DNA from: Parabacteroides bouchesdurhonensis | GTDB taxonomy: Bacteria; Bacteroidota; Bacteroidia; Bacteroidales; Tannerellaceae | DNA: 64,000 nucleotides | Direction of reading: 5' to 3' | NCBI RefSeq assembly: GCF_900186615.1 | Contig: NZ_LT896588.1 | Span: 1,398,473-1,462,472 of the forward strand | Shown here: piece after piece, positions 27,226-35,245 of the stretch | How positions within the stretch are numbered: position 1 is the stretch's first letter | How the letters are laid out: each line of letters starts with the position of its first letter | Notes under the pieces: model-generated | Databases searched by the model: none | Told to the model about the DNA's origin: nothing | Seen by the model: the letters and a program-made list of their open reading frames with translations, nothing else | Position numbers and translations under genes: made by a program

Positions 27226-28158
27226 CTATTTAATAGTAATTATATTTGTATTTTCATCTTTTTCATAGGTAAATTTATGTTTTAGCTGTAACACTTTCAG
27301 TACATGTTCAATGCCGTCTTTTATCCTGAATTTGCCGGAATAACGATATTGTAAAAGAGCGGGACGTTCAACTTTTATTGTAACGTCATAGTATAGTTGC
27401 ATCTTTTTGATTAGATTTTCAATTGTTTCTTTTTCAAAACAGAACAATCCGTCTTTCCATTTAAAGTAGTTATAATCCGAAATAGCTTTTTTTGAGAGTA
27501 ATCCATTGGAAAGCAAGGCTACTTCATTCGGATTTAACCGGAGATTCTTATTCATGGAAGGAGAGGTTATTTCTACACAACCCTTTATTAGGGCTGTCTC
27601 AAATACATTACTTTTATTGTAGGATTTTACATTGAATTCTGTTCCTAAAACGTGTATGGCATATTTTTCAGTCTGCACCGTAAACGGAGCTTTTTCATTG
27701 TGTTGTACGGTAAAATAACCTTCGCCATCCAGTTCTACATTTCTGGCATTGGCTGTAAAATGGTTTGGAAACCGGAATGTAGAGCGGGAGTTTAGCCAAA
27801 CTTTCGTACCGTCGGTAAGGGTAAGTTCCGCACGCTGGCCGGCGGGAACATAGATGGATTGCATTTCTGTCTCTATTTCTTCCTTGCTGAAAAACTCTTT
27901 GGATAAAAGGATGCAAATAGCTAAAACCGAGGCGATTTTTAGAACCTCTATTCCTACCCGTCGAAAATTAATCTTACGGGTAATATTCTTTGATGTATCT
28001 TTTCCTTCCGGTATATTCCACAGGGATATGTCGTATAGTTTACGCATCGCCCTGTATTGGCGCATATTATCAGGGGACTGTTCAATCCATAGCATGACGG
28101 ATTTTCTTTCCTCCTCAGTAGTTTCTCCTTTAATATACCGTAATAAAAGGTCTTCCAT
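27226..28158 (-). CDS. FecR-family anti-sigma factor
   Basis: FecR proteins are single-pass inner-membrane regulators that hold an ECF sigma factor until an STN-SusC transducer signals substrate. The N-terminal cytoplasmic helical region is MEDLLLRYIKGETTEEERKSV (about 1-60). A transmembrane segment follows (VLKIASVLAICILLSKEF, about 73-90). The periplasmic FecR domain has QRAELTDGTKVWLNSRSTFRFP-like strands (about 108-135), and the C-terminal DUF4974 lies at about 220-310 (FCFEKETIENLIKKMQLYYDV). The ATG at 28158 is chosen because the domain starts there, and the open frame upstream carries array C. No ECF sigma gene is adjacent, which is unusual. Confidence 0.9.
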   Translation of the reverse strand: MEDLLLRYIKGETTEEERKSVMLWIEQSPDNMRQYRAMRKLYDISLWNIPEGKDTSKNITRKINFRRVGIEVLKIASVLAICILLSKEFFSKEEIETEMQSIYVPAGQRAELTLTDGTKVWLNSRSTFRFPNHFTANARNVELDGEGYFTVQHNEKAPFTVQTEKYAIHVLGTEFNVKSYNKSNVFETALIKGCVEITSPSMNKNLRLNPNEVALLSNGLLSKKAISDYNYFKWKDGLFCFEKETIENLIKKMQLYYDVTIKVERPALLQYRYSGKFRIKDGIEHVLKVLQLKHKFTYEKDENTNIITIK

Positions 28159-28238
28159 GTTTTTCTGTTTGGTACTATTTGAATAGATAACGATGCTCCG
28201 GGAAATATCCCTAGTGAAAAAGGGAATTATTTTTAAAA

Positions 28239-28304
28239 CATCCCGATGATTTATAAAAAACATCCCGATCTTTTTATAAAATCATCGAGATGATTCTGAA
28301 AAAA
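28239..28304. repeat. Three-unit array of 22-bp repeats (array C)
   Basis: Units start at 28239, 28261 and 28283 (exact 22-bp steps) with CATCCCGATGAT, CATCCCGATCTT and CATCGAGATGAT followed by AT-rich tails. Its units closely match those of array D at 59017-59082. It lies about 40 bases 3' of the esterase stop codon and upstream of fecR. Confidence 0.85.
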
Positions 28305-28346
28305 GACCGGGAGGATATATTCGGTTTGTTAGTTTATCCGGTTGCT

Positions 28347-29654
28347 TTAATTTACGCCCAATTGTTTACAAATCCATTTGCTCCATTCGTCAGCCAGCTC
28401 ATCATACCAAAAATGTCCACATTCTAAATAAACATGTAGTTCTTTGGGTGATGATATTACATTGTATGCTGCCTGCATTGATGTAGGAGGGCAAGTTTCG
28501 TCGTTGTATCCCCAGCTAAACCAACCGGGAACAGTGAGATATTGGGCGAAGTTGACTACATCATAATAACGGCAGACATATTTTATAGCTTCTTTGACTT
28601 CTTCCGGCTTGCTGAAATAATGAGGCCAGCCTCCGGCTCTTTTATGAATATAAGCTAAATGATCACACAAGCCGGGCATCAATGGCGCATAAAATTTTAT
28701 CCGTTTATCCAGCGCTGCCGTAATTACACTTAAAGCACCTCCCTGGCTTGATCCTGCTACACCTATCGTTTTGCCGTCATATTGTTCCAGGCCACAAAGA
28801 AAATCGACCGCACGTAGACATCCTACTATTACCCGGTTATAATAAAAGGCATCACGGTCTGTGTTATTAATTTCCCAATAATGCCACAAAGCTCCGTTAG
28901 ACAAATTGTTATAATAAGCCTGTGTTTGGGTTACCGGAATGCCGTGGATGCCGATTTCAAGAGTGATCGCTCCTCTTTCAGCTGTATAAACATCTCCATT
29001 GTAAGGACGTATACCTGCTCCGGGCACACGTAGTAAAGCGGGATATTTACCTTCTTTTTTGGGTACGCAAAGGATACCATACGTACGGGAACCGGGTCTT
29101 ACATTTTGAAAACTGACGTGATATACATTTACTTTATCAGTACAACGTTCGGGCAACAGAACCATAGTGGGTTTAAGCTCTGTCTGGCGGGCGTTGGCAA
29201 GTGTCGTTTCCCAATATTCTTTAAAATCGCCGGGCATATCTGTAACAGGCTTTATTTTTTCCGGTGAATAGGCTACTGTAGCAAGCCCGGTGTATGTTCT
29301 GCCTTCTATGTTAGTGGTAACTTTACAACGGAGGAATCCGGGAGTGGACATTTTGCCTTTTATCTCCAACTTGCCGTTTTTAAGCGGCTGATTTGTCTTT
29401 TTTACATCTGGAAATTCAATGGGGCCTAATTCGTAATCAACAGTTACGTCTTTAAGTTCATTCTGAGCTTTGATAACACGGACCGTAAATGTACAAGATT
29501 GGTTTTCGGAATAAACCCAGTCCGTTTTATCGGGCGAAACCATTACTGTAATTTCTTTTTGTGCCTGTGTTGCTGTGATTGAACAGGCCATTAAAATAAA
29601 CAAGAGTAGTGCATGTTTGACATACACCTTTTTCTCAATTAGTGTTTTTCTCAT
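28347..29654 (-). CDS. Acetyl xylan esterase (AXE1/CE7-like) alpha/beta hydrolase, exported
   Basis: It probably removes acetyl groups from plant-type glycans. A signal peptide (about 12-31, ending TQAQ) and an N-terminal beta-sandwich (about 32-140) precede the AXE1 hydrolase domain. Domain landmarks are RPGSRTYGILCVPKKEGKYPALLRVPG (about 189-215), the nucleophile elbow GVAGSSQGGALSV (Ser in GSSQGG) and the catalytic His in YLECGHFWYDE near the C-terminus. FSWGYNDETCPPTSMQAAYN carries the likely catalytic Asp region. The length, 435 aa, is larger than bare CE7 because of the extra N-terminal domain. It is upstream of fecR on the same strand and separated by array C, with its own TAAGTTTG box. 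Confidence 0.87.
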   Translation of the reverse strand: MRKTLIEKKVYVKHALLLFILMACSITATQAQKEITVMVSPDKTDWVYSENQSCTFTVRVIKAQNELKDVTVDYELGPIEFPDVKKTNQPLKNGKLEIKGKMSTPGFLRCKVTTNIEGRTYTGLATVAYSPEKIKPVTDMPGDFKEYWETTLANARQTELKPTMVLLPERCTDKVNVYHVSFQNVRPGSRTYGILCVPKKEGKYPALLRVPGAGIRPYNGDVYTAERGAITLEIGIHGIPVTQTQAYYNNLSNGALWHYWEINNTDRDAFYYNRVIVGCLRAVDFLCGLEQYDGKTIGVAGSSQGGALSVITAALDKRIKFYAPLMPGLCDHLAYIHKRAGGWPHYFSKPEEVKEAIKYVCRYYDVVNFAQYLTVPGWFSWGYNDETCPPTSMQAAYNVISSPKELHVYLECGHFWYDELADEWSKWICKQLGVN

Positions 29655-29692
29655 GATATTGATGTAATAATATTATTAATAAAGCAATGTTG

Positions 29693-29700
29693 CAAACTTA
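29693..29700 (-). promoter_or_regulatory. -7 box of the esterase gene
   Basis: The minus strand reads TAAGTTTG, about 39 bases before the ATG at 29654. Confidence 0.5.
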
Positions 29701-29804
29701 CAGAAAAAAACTGAAAATGTCATTTTGCCAAAATATCAATTCTTCATAAAATGTCTCATTAGTGTCCACTAAAAATTCAGATATAGAGTTTGCAGTTTGT
29801 GATT

Positions 29805-29907
29805 ATAATAAGCCGATGGGACGCTACCTACCGTGCCTCCAAAGATATGCCGGAACAACTTTGTAATGTTTTGCTTGGCATTGAGGAACTAAAAAAGTTA
29901 TTGTAAA
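29805..29907 (+). pseudogene. Tail of an unrecognised gene (relic)
   Basis: In the plus frame ending at 29904-29906, the translation reads ...SRWDATYRASKDMPEQ then LCNVLLGIEELKKLL and stop. It has no start codon or ribosome-binding site in range except the internal ATG at 29847, and is followed at once by a terminator-like hairpin. It looks like the C-terminus of a deleted gene. A nearby GTGTCCACTAAAA (about 29763-29775) resembles an insertion-sequence end, but no partner end was found. The family is unknown. Confidence 0.35.
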
Positions 29908-29909
29908 AC

Positions 29910-29938
29910 AAAAACTGTCTCTTTTTGGGCAGTTTTTA
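29910..29938 (+). terminator. Terminator-like hairpin after the gene relic
   Basis: AAAACTGTC and GGCAGTTTTT form a short imperfect stem around CTTTTTG, ending in T residues on the plus strand. Confidence 0.5.
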
Positions 29939-29946
29939 TACTTTTG
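29939..29946 (+). promoter_or_regulatory. -7 box directly before the permease fragment
   Basis: TACTTTTG matches TAnnTTTG. It lies only five bases before the TTG that opens the fragment, so it may be left from a removed gene or drive a leaderless transcript. Confidence 0.35.
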
Positions 29947-29950
29947 CACA

Positions 29951-30163
29951 TTGAAATTCATAGCTAAAAGAGTTTCTTCGTTTTTGAATTATTTGCTGGT
30001 AATGGGCAAGTGGCTGGAGAATTTCTCTTTGCAGACACCGCTTCATTGGTGGGTATTCCTTGTTAGTGGACTATTCGTTGTTGCCATTACTGTGGTAACT
30101 GTTAGTTGGCAGAGTTGGAAAACTGCTACGGAAAATCCGATGGATGCTATTCGGATCAATTAG
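29951..30163 (+). pseudogene. C-terminal fragment of a MacB/FtsX-type ABC transporter permease
   Basis: The 70 residues begin at a TTG and match only the last part of Bacteroidetes MacB/FtsX-type permeases: a periplasmic loop remnant (LVMGKWLENFSLQTPL), the final transmembrane helix (WWVFLVSGLFVVAITVVTVSWQ) and the standard ending SWKTATENPMDAIRIN. Full proteins are about 770-800 aa, so roughly nine tenths is missing. There is no partner ATPase or efflux gene next to it. The gap 29655-30284 thus holds two gene ends and no intact gene, consistent with a deletion. It could be transcribed from the box at 29939-29946, but a functional product is unlikely. Confidence 0.75.
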
Positions 30164-30254
30164 GAGAATAGGTTTCTGATATTACTAAAAGGTAACTGAT
30201 AGAAATTCAATAAGAAAATTTCCTTTCCCGTATTGCCTGTGGCGATTAAATACT

Positions 30255-30262
30255 TACATTTG
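30255..30262 (+). promoter_or_regulatory. -7 box of aroK
   Basis: TACATTTG matches TAnnTTTG and lies 22 bases before the aroK ATG. A TTG about 19 bases further upstream could be a partial -33 element. Confidence 0.5.
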
Positions 30263-30284
30263 CGGTTAAACTATAGGATACAGA

Positions 30285-30806
30285 ATGAAACGTATTTTCC
30301 TTATAGGCTATATGGGAGCGGGTAAAACTACAATAGGGAAGGTTTTGTCCAAGCGATTAGGACTCTCGTTTATAGACTTGGATTGTTATATAGAAGGTCG
30401 CTATCATAAAACTGTAGGACAACTTTTTGCGGAGAAAGGGGAAGAATCATTCCGGGACATAGAACGCAGGATGCTTCATGAGGTCGCTTTGTTTGAAGAT
30501 GTTCTGGTTTCTACCGGTGGTGGCGCTCCCTGTTTTTTTGACAACATGGAGTTCATGAATGGATGTGGAACTACTGTTTATTTACAGGCATCTGTAGAAG
30601 AACTGGTGAAACGTCTCGAACTTTGCAAGCATACACGTCCGGTTCTGAAAGGTCGCTCAGGAGATGAACTGAAAGCTTTTGTAGCGGATAGTTTGGAGAA
30701 GAGGAATCCGTGTTATGAAAAAGCTTCGGTTATCTTTGATGCGGAAGTTATGTTGACGGATGCAGATGTGGAGGCGATAGTAGCAGCATTAGAAAAGGTA
30801 TTATAA
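30285..30806 (+). CDS. aroK: Shikimate kinase
   Basis: AroK phosphorylates shikimate with ATP in the chorismate pathway (cytoplasm). The P-loop is GYMGAGKTT (about 8-16). The shikimate-binding residues lie in DLDCYIE (Asp pair) and the EESFRDIERRML motif, and the STGGGAPCF loop follows. Arg residues of the LID region are in KHTRPVLKG. The length, 173 aa, is standard. It is the first gene of a unit with ald, five bases downstream. Linking aromatic synthesis with alanine dehydrogenase has no obvious biochemical logic. Confidence 0.95.
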   Translation: MKRIFLIGYMGAGKTTIGKVLSKRLGLSFIDLDCYIEGRYHKTVGQLFAEKGEESFRDIERRMLHEVALFEDVLVSTGGGAPCFFDNMEFMNGCGTTVYLQASVEELVKRLELCKHTRPVLKGRSGDELKAFVADSLEKRNPCYEKASVIFDAEVMLTDADVEAIVAALEKVL

Positions 30807-30811
30807 TATGT

Positions 30812-32032
30812 ATGTTTATGGAAACAACTGGCGGTAAAGAGACCCAATGTGCTTATATCCCTCAGGAGTTATTGAAAGAAATAAGTAAAATCGGCAATCG
30901 TTTGTTGATAGGCATTCCACGTGAACGTAATCAAGATGAAAGACGTTTGGCGCTGACACCTGAGGCGGTGGATATGCTTACGGATTGCGGACACCGCGTG
31001 TTAGTAGAAAGCGGAGCCGGTTTAGGTATTAATTATTCCGACAGCCATTTTTCAGAAGCCGGAGCAGAAATTGTTGCTACACCGGCAGAAGTCTTTCAAG
31101 CAGATATTATATTAAAAATATTACCGCCTCTTGCAGCAGAAGTGGCATTAATGCGGTCTCGTACTACCATTTTGTCGATGGTTCAATTCAATGCGTTTGC
31201 TTTGGAAACCATTGAGCTTATGATGGCGAAGCGTATAAATGCGATAGCCTATGAATTGATTGAGGATGAATACAGGCGATATCCTATACTAAGTATTATT
31301 TCGGAGATTGAGGGGGCTGCTTCTATTACCATCGCTTCCGAGTTATTAAGTAATACACAAGGAGGTAAAGGCATTTTATTGGGAGGTATTCCAGGTGTGT
31401 CGCCAACAGAAGTTGTGATTGTGGGAGCCGGGAATGCCGGTACGGTTGCAGCCCGGGCTGCTTTGGCTTTAGGGGCTTCCGTTAAAGTGTTTGATGATGA
31501 TATTAATAAACTTCGAACCATACAGCAGGTCTTGGGACAAGGGCTTTTTACGTCGACATTCCATCCCAATGTATTGCGTAATGCGTTTCAAAGTGCTGAT
31601 GTGGTAATAGGTGCCATGCGTTATATAAATACACGCCATCGTTATGTGATAGCGGAGGAACTGATCCGCACCATGAAAAAAGGAGCGTTGGTTATAGATC
31701 TCCGTATTAACCAGGGAGGTTGTTTTGAAACGACTTGTTGCTTATCCCCGGAGAATGATCCGACGGTATTTGAGCAATATGGCGTATTACATTATTGTAA
31801 ACTTAATATAAGTAACCGTGTGGCAAGGACTACTTCCATGGCTTTTAGTAACATACTTGTACCGTTGCTTCTTTCTTATGGCGATACAGGTTCTATTCAA
31901 GGACTGATAAAGGCGGATTATGGTTTTCGTTCGGGGGTATATATGTATTGTGGCAAACTGGTTAACAGTTATGTTTCCAATCATTTTAATTTATCGTCCA
32001 ATAGTTTGGATTTATATCTGTCGGCGTTTTAG
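30812..32032 (+). CDS. ald: Alanine dehydrogenase
   Basis: It catalyses the NAD-dependent interconversion of alanine and pyruvate plus ammonia. The N-terminal AlaDh/PNT domain starts RLLIGIPRERNQDERRLALTPEAV (about 28-51), containing the substrate Arg and Lys-equivalent region. The NAD-binding Rossmann motif is VVIVGAGNAGTVAARAALALGA (about 207-228), and the substrate-side segment MKKGALVIDLRINQGGCFETT follows. At 406 aa it is about 30 residues longer than Bacillus Ald (about 370) owing to an N-terminal extension. An in-frame ATG four codons... three codons in (METTGG) is an alternative start. It lies five bases after aroK. Confidence 0.88.
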   Translation: MFMETTGGKETQCAYIPQELLKEISKIGNRLLIGIPRERNQDERRLALTPEAVDMLTDCGHRVLVESGAGLGINYSDSHFSEAGAEIVATPAEVFQADIILKILPPLAAEVALMRSRTTILSMVQFNAFALETIELMMAKRINAIAYELIEDEYRRYPILSIISEIEGAASITIASELLSNTQGGKGILLGGIPGVSPTEVVIVGAGNAGTVAARAALALGASVKVFDDDINKLRTIQQVLGQGLFTSTFHPNVLRNAFQSADVVIGAMRYINTRHRYVIAEELIRTMKKGALVIDLRINQGGCFETTCCLSPENDPTVFEQYGVLHYCKLNISNRVARTTSMAFSNILVPLLLSYGDTGSIQGLIKADYGFRSGVYMYCGKLVNSYVSNHFNLSSNSLDLYLSAF

Positions 32033-32042
32033 GTAATAAAAG

Positions 32043-32074
32043 TTTTGAACTCGTAAAGTTTATGCTTTACTTTG
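32043..32074 (+). promoter_or_regulatory. Promoter of korAB
   Basis: A TTTG at 32043-32046 and a near-consensus -7 box TTACTTTG at 32067-32074 are 20 bases apart, close to the Bacteroidetes -33/-7 spacing. The -7 box has one mismatch to TAnnTTTG. Confidence 0.45.
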
Positions 32075-32120
32075 CAGTTGAGGTCTTAAATTAAAAGCGA
32101 TAAAGCTAATATAGAATATT

Positions 32121-33974
32121 ATGGCAGAACAGACAAAAGTTACAACTTTGGAGAAGGTTGTAGTCCGTTTCTCTGGTGATTCAGGAGACGGAATGCAGTT
32201 GACCGGAACAATCTTTTCAAATTTGTCGGCTATTTTCGGAAATGAAATATCAACGTTTCCTGACTATCCGGCAGAAGTACGTGCTCCTCAGGGAACACTA
32301 AGTGGTGTATCAGGATTCCAGGTGCATTTGGGGTCGCGTAAGATTTTTACACCGGGTGATAAAGCCGACGTATTGGTAGCGATGAACCCGGCAGCATTGA
32401 AAGTAAATGTAAAACACCTTAAACCGAATGCGATTGTTATAATTGATACGGATTCATTCCAAAAGAATGATTTGGATAAAGCATTGTTTACAACAGATGA
32501 TCCGTTTGCGGAACTGGGATTGAATAGTGTACAGGTTGTTGCTGCTCCTATTTCTACTATGGTAAAAGACGGATTGGTTGAATTTGGCCTCGATAATAAG
32601 TCTGCGTTACGTTGTAAAAATATGTTTGCTCTCGGACTTGTGTGCTGGTTGTTTGAACGTCCTCTTGAAGAAGCCATGCACATGCTGCAGAATAAGTTCG
32701 CTAAGAAGCCAACGATTGCTAAAGCAAATATTAAAGCACTTACGGACGGATATAATTATGGTCATAATATACATGCTTCCGTTTCTACTTATCGTATTGA
32801 AAGCAAGAAAGCAGAACCCGGTTTTTATACGGATGTAAATGGAAATAAGGCTACTTCGTATGGTTTGATTGCGGCAGCAGAAAAAGCAGGGCTGCAATTA
32901 TTCTTAGGAAGTTACCCCATTACTCCGGCTACGGATATTTTGCATGAATTGTCTAAACGTAAAGACTTAGGCGTTATTACTGTACAGGCCGAAGATGAAA
33001 TAGCTGGTATCAGTACTGCTATTGGCGCCAGTTTTGCCGGCTGTCTTGCCGCAACATCCACCTCAGGTCCGGGTTTGGCATTGAAAAGTGAAGCTATCGG
33101 TTTGGCCGTAATAGCCGAATTGCCTTTGGTGATTATTGACGTACAACGTGGAGGCCCTTCTACCGGAATGCCTACCAAGAGTGAACAAACAGATTTGATG
33201 CAAGCTCTGTATGGTAGAAACGGCGAAAGCCCGTTGGTTGTTGTTGCTGCTTCTACTCCGGGTGATTGTTTCGATGCCGCATATTGGGCAAGTAAATTGG
33301 CCGTTGAGCATATGACTCCGGTTATTTTGTTGACAGATGCTTTTATTGCCAATGGCTCTTCTGCCTGGAAGTTGCCGGATTTAGATAAATATCCTGCTAT
33401 TCAGCCTAATTATGTATCAAATTACAAGGACGAAAAAGTATGGAAAGCTTATCGTCGCGATAAAGAAAGTCTGGTCCGTTATTGGGCTGTTCCCGGAACG
33501 GAAGGATTTACGCACCGTTTAGGCGGATTGGAAAAAGATTATGAAACCAGTGCAATATCTACAGACCCGGTTAACCACCAGAAAATGGTAACTACCCGTC
33601 AGGCTAAGATTGATAAAATTGCAGATTATATTCCTGAATTGGAGATCGTTGGTGATAAAGATGCTGATTTGTTGATCGTGGGATGGGGTGGAACTTATGG
33701 TCATTTATATGAAGCGATGGAGACTATGCAGGACCATGGAAAGAAGGTTGCGTTAGCTCACTTTAAATTTATAAGCCCGCTGCCGAAGAATACGGCTGAG
33801 GTTCTTTCTAAATATAAAAAGGTTGTTGTAGCAGAACAGAACAACGGACAGTTTGCAAATTATTTACGCAGTAAAATATCCGGCTTCAATCCATGCAAGT
33901 TTAATCGTGTGAAGGGGCAGCCTTTTGTAGTATCAAGGTTAGTTGAGGAATTTACTAAAATAATGGAGGCTTAA
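32121..33974 (+). CDS. korA: 2-oxoglutarate:ferredoxin oxidoreductase, fused gamma-alpha subunit
   Basis: KorA with KorB oxidatively decarboxylates 2-oxoglutarate to succinyl-CoA, passing electrons to ferredoxin in the anaerobic TCA branch, and can run in reverse. The N-terminal gamma domain (about 8-190) opens with VVRFSGDSGDGMQLTG. The alpha pyrimidine-binding domain begins about residue 225 (GNKATSYGLIAAAEKAGLQLFLGSYPITPATDILHELSK) and includes VQAEDEIAGISTAIGASFAG and the DVQRGGPSTGMPTKSEQTDLM motif. Domain II lies at about 510-617. The gamma-alpha fusion of about 615 aa is usual for Bacteroidetes. korB follows after three bases. Confidence 0.93.
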   Translation: MAEQTKVTTLEKVVVRFSGDSGDGMQLTGTIFSNLSAIFGNEISTFPDYPAEVRAPQGTLSGVSGFQVHLGSRKIFTPGDKADVLVAMNPAALKVNVKHLKPNAIVIIDTDSFQKNDLDKALFTTDDPFAELGLNSVQVVAAPISTMVKDGLVEFGLDNKSALRCKNMFALGLVCWLFERPLEEAMHMLQNKFAKKPTIAKANIKALTDGYNYGHNIHASVSTYRIESKKAEPGFYTDVNGNKATSYGLIAAAEKAGLQLFLGSYPITPATDILHELSKRKDLGVITVQAEDEIAGISTAIGASFAGCLAATSTSGPGLALKSEAIGLAVIAELPLVIIDVQRGGPSTGMPTKSEQTDLMQALYGRNGESPLVVVAASTPGDCFDAAYWASKLAVEHMTPVILLTDAFIANGSSAWKLPDLDKYPAIQPNYVSNYKDEKVWKAYRRDKESLVRYWAVPGTEGFTHRLGGLEKDYETSAISTDPVNHQKMVTTRQAKIDKIADYIPELEIVGDKDADLLIVGWGGTYGHLYEAMETMQDHGKKVALAHFKFISPLPKNTAEVLSKYKKVVVAEQNNGQFANYLRSKISGFNPCKFNRVKGQPFVVSRLVEEFTKIMEA

Positions 33975-33977
33975 AAG

Positions 33978-34994
33978 ATGGCAACAGAAGAATTAAAATA
34001 TCAACCGAAAGATTATAAAAGCGATCAATATGTCCGTTGGTGTCCGGGCTGTGGAGACCATGCCGTATTGAATTGTCTGCATAAAGCGATGGCCGAAATC
34101 GGTGTAGCTCCTCATGATATGGCTGTTATTTCCGGTATCGGGTGTTCTTCCCGTTTACCTTATTATATGAACACCTATGGTTTCCACACTATCCATGGTC
34201 GTGGTGCGGCAATTGCAACAGGTGTAAAAACTGCGCGTCCGGATTTGAATGTATGGTTAATTACCGGAGATGGAGACTGTCTGGCGATTGGCGGTAATCA
34301 TTTTATTCATGCGGTACGCCGTAATGTAGACCTGAATATCGTATTATTCAATAATAAAATTTATGGTCTCACGAAAGGTCAGTATTCTCCGACTTCGGAT
34401 AGAGGTTTTGTGTCTAAAAGCTCTCCTTACGGAACGGTAGAAGACCCGTTCATCCCTGCTGAACTTGCATTAGGTGCTCGTGGTAATTTCTTTGCCCGTG
34501 CTATTGATGTCGATTTGAAAAATACAACGGAGATTTTGGCAGCCTCTGCCCGTCATAAAGGAACTTCTGTTACGGAAGTGCTTGTGAACTGCGTTATTTT
34601 CAATGATGGTATCCATAAAGGCATTGTGGATAAAGAATATCGTGCTGAACGTACAATTTTCCTTCGTCATGGAGAAAAGATGCTGTTTGGTAAGGACAAC
34701 CAGAAAGGGATTGTTCTGGATGGATTGAAATTAAAAGCGGTAACAATTGGTGAAGACGGTTATACGATAGATAATGTATTAGTACATGATGCTCATGAGA
34801 AAGATAATACTTTGCATATGATGCTGGCCATGATGGGAGGCGATATGCCTGTTGCACTAGGCGTCATTCGTGATGTGGACGCTCCGACATACGATAAGGC
34901 CGTTCATCAGCAGATAGAAGAAGTTCAGGCAAAAAATCCGACACGTAAGCTGCACGACCTTCTTATGAGTGGCGAGGTGTGGGAAATTAAATAG
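33978..34994 (+). CDS. korB: 2-oxoglutarate:ferredoxin oxidoreductase, beta (TPP) subunit
   Basis: The catalytic subunit binds thiamine pyrophosphate. Visible are the Cys-containing N-terminal motif RWCPGCGDHAVLNCLHKA (about 20-37) and the TPP/Mg motif LITGDGDCLAIGGNHFIHAVRRN... ending NNKIYGLTKGQ (about 93-134). Iron-sulfur binding relies on the few Cys residues visible, as in this two-subunit type. The length, 338 aa, is standard. Its start is three bases after korA, indicating translational coupling in one operon. The downstream 251-base gap contains the pckA promoter. Confidence 0.94.
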   Translation: MATEELKYQPKDYKSDQYVRWCPGCGDHAVLNCLHKAMAEIGVAPHDMAVISGIGCSSRLPYYMNTYGFHTIHGRGAAIATGVKTARPDLNVWLITGDGDCLAIGGNHFIHAVRRNVDLNIVLFNNKIYGLTKGQYSPTSDRGFVSKSSPYGTVEDPFIPAELALGARGNFFARAIDVDLKNTTEILAASARHKGTSVTEVLVNCVIFNDGIHKGIVDKEYRAERTIFLRHGEKMLFGKDNQKGIVLDGLKLKAVTIGEDGYTIDNVLVHDAHEKDNTLHMMLAMMGGDMPVALGVIRDVDAPTYDKAVHQQIEEVQAKNPTRKLHDLLMSGEVWEIK

Positions 34995-35096
34995 CAGAAT
35001 GAGGCAAATTGTAAAGTCCACTGAGCAAAAGGAATGCGCCTATTGTTAAATGGATAGAAAATAGTAATTATTACTGAAAAATTTCCTTAATAGAGT

Positions 35097-35125
35097 TTTG
35101 CCTATGAAAAAATGTATTACTTTTG
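35097..35125 (+). promoter_or_regulatory. Promoter of pckA (-33 TTTG and -7 TACTTTTG)
   Basis: TTTG (35097-35100) and TACTTTTG (35118-35125) are 17 bases apart. This is the clearest two-element Bacteroidetes promoter in the window. It predicts a leader of about 110 bases before the pckA ATG. Confidence 0.65.
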
Positions 35126-35245
35126 TACCGCGGTTAACAAGGTGAGGCAAACAATAAGGTTGGAACTACAGTAATACATTAACCGTATTTACACACAGCG
35201 TGAGATAAAAGTTATATAAAGTCAATCAATTAAAATTAATTCAAG

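Noticed and set aside
23762..28158. Hybrid two-component regulator for the PUL
   Set aside because: No histidine kinase or receiver motifs are present; regulation by FecR through the STN domain is what the sequence shows.
29760..29910. Complete insertion sequence
   Set aside because: Only one end-like motif (GTGTCCACTAAAA) was seen, with no matching inverted end, no target duplication and no transposase frame.
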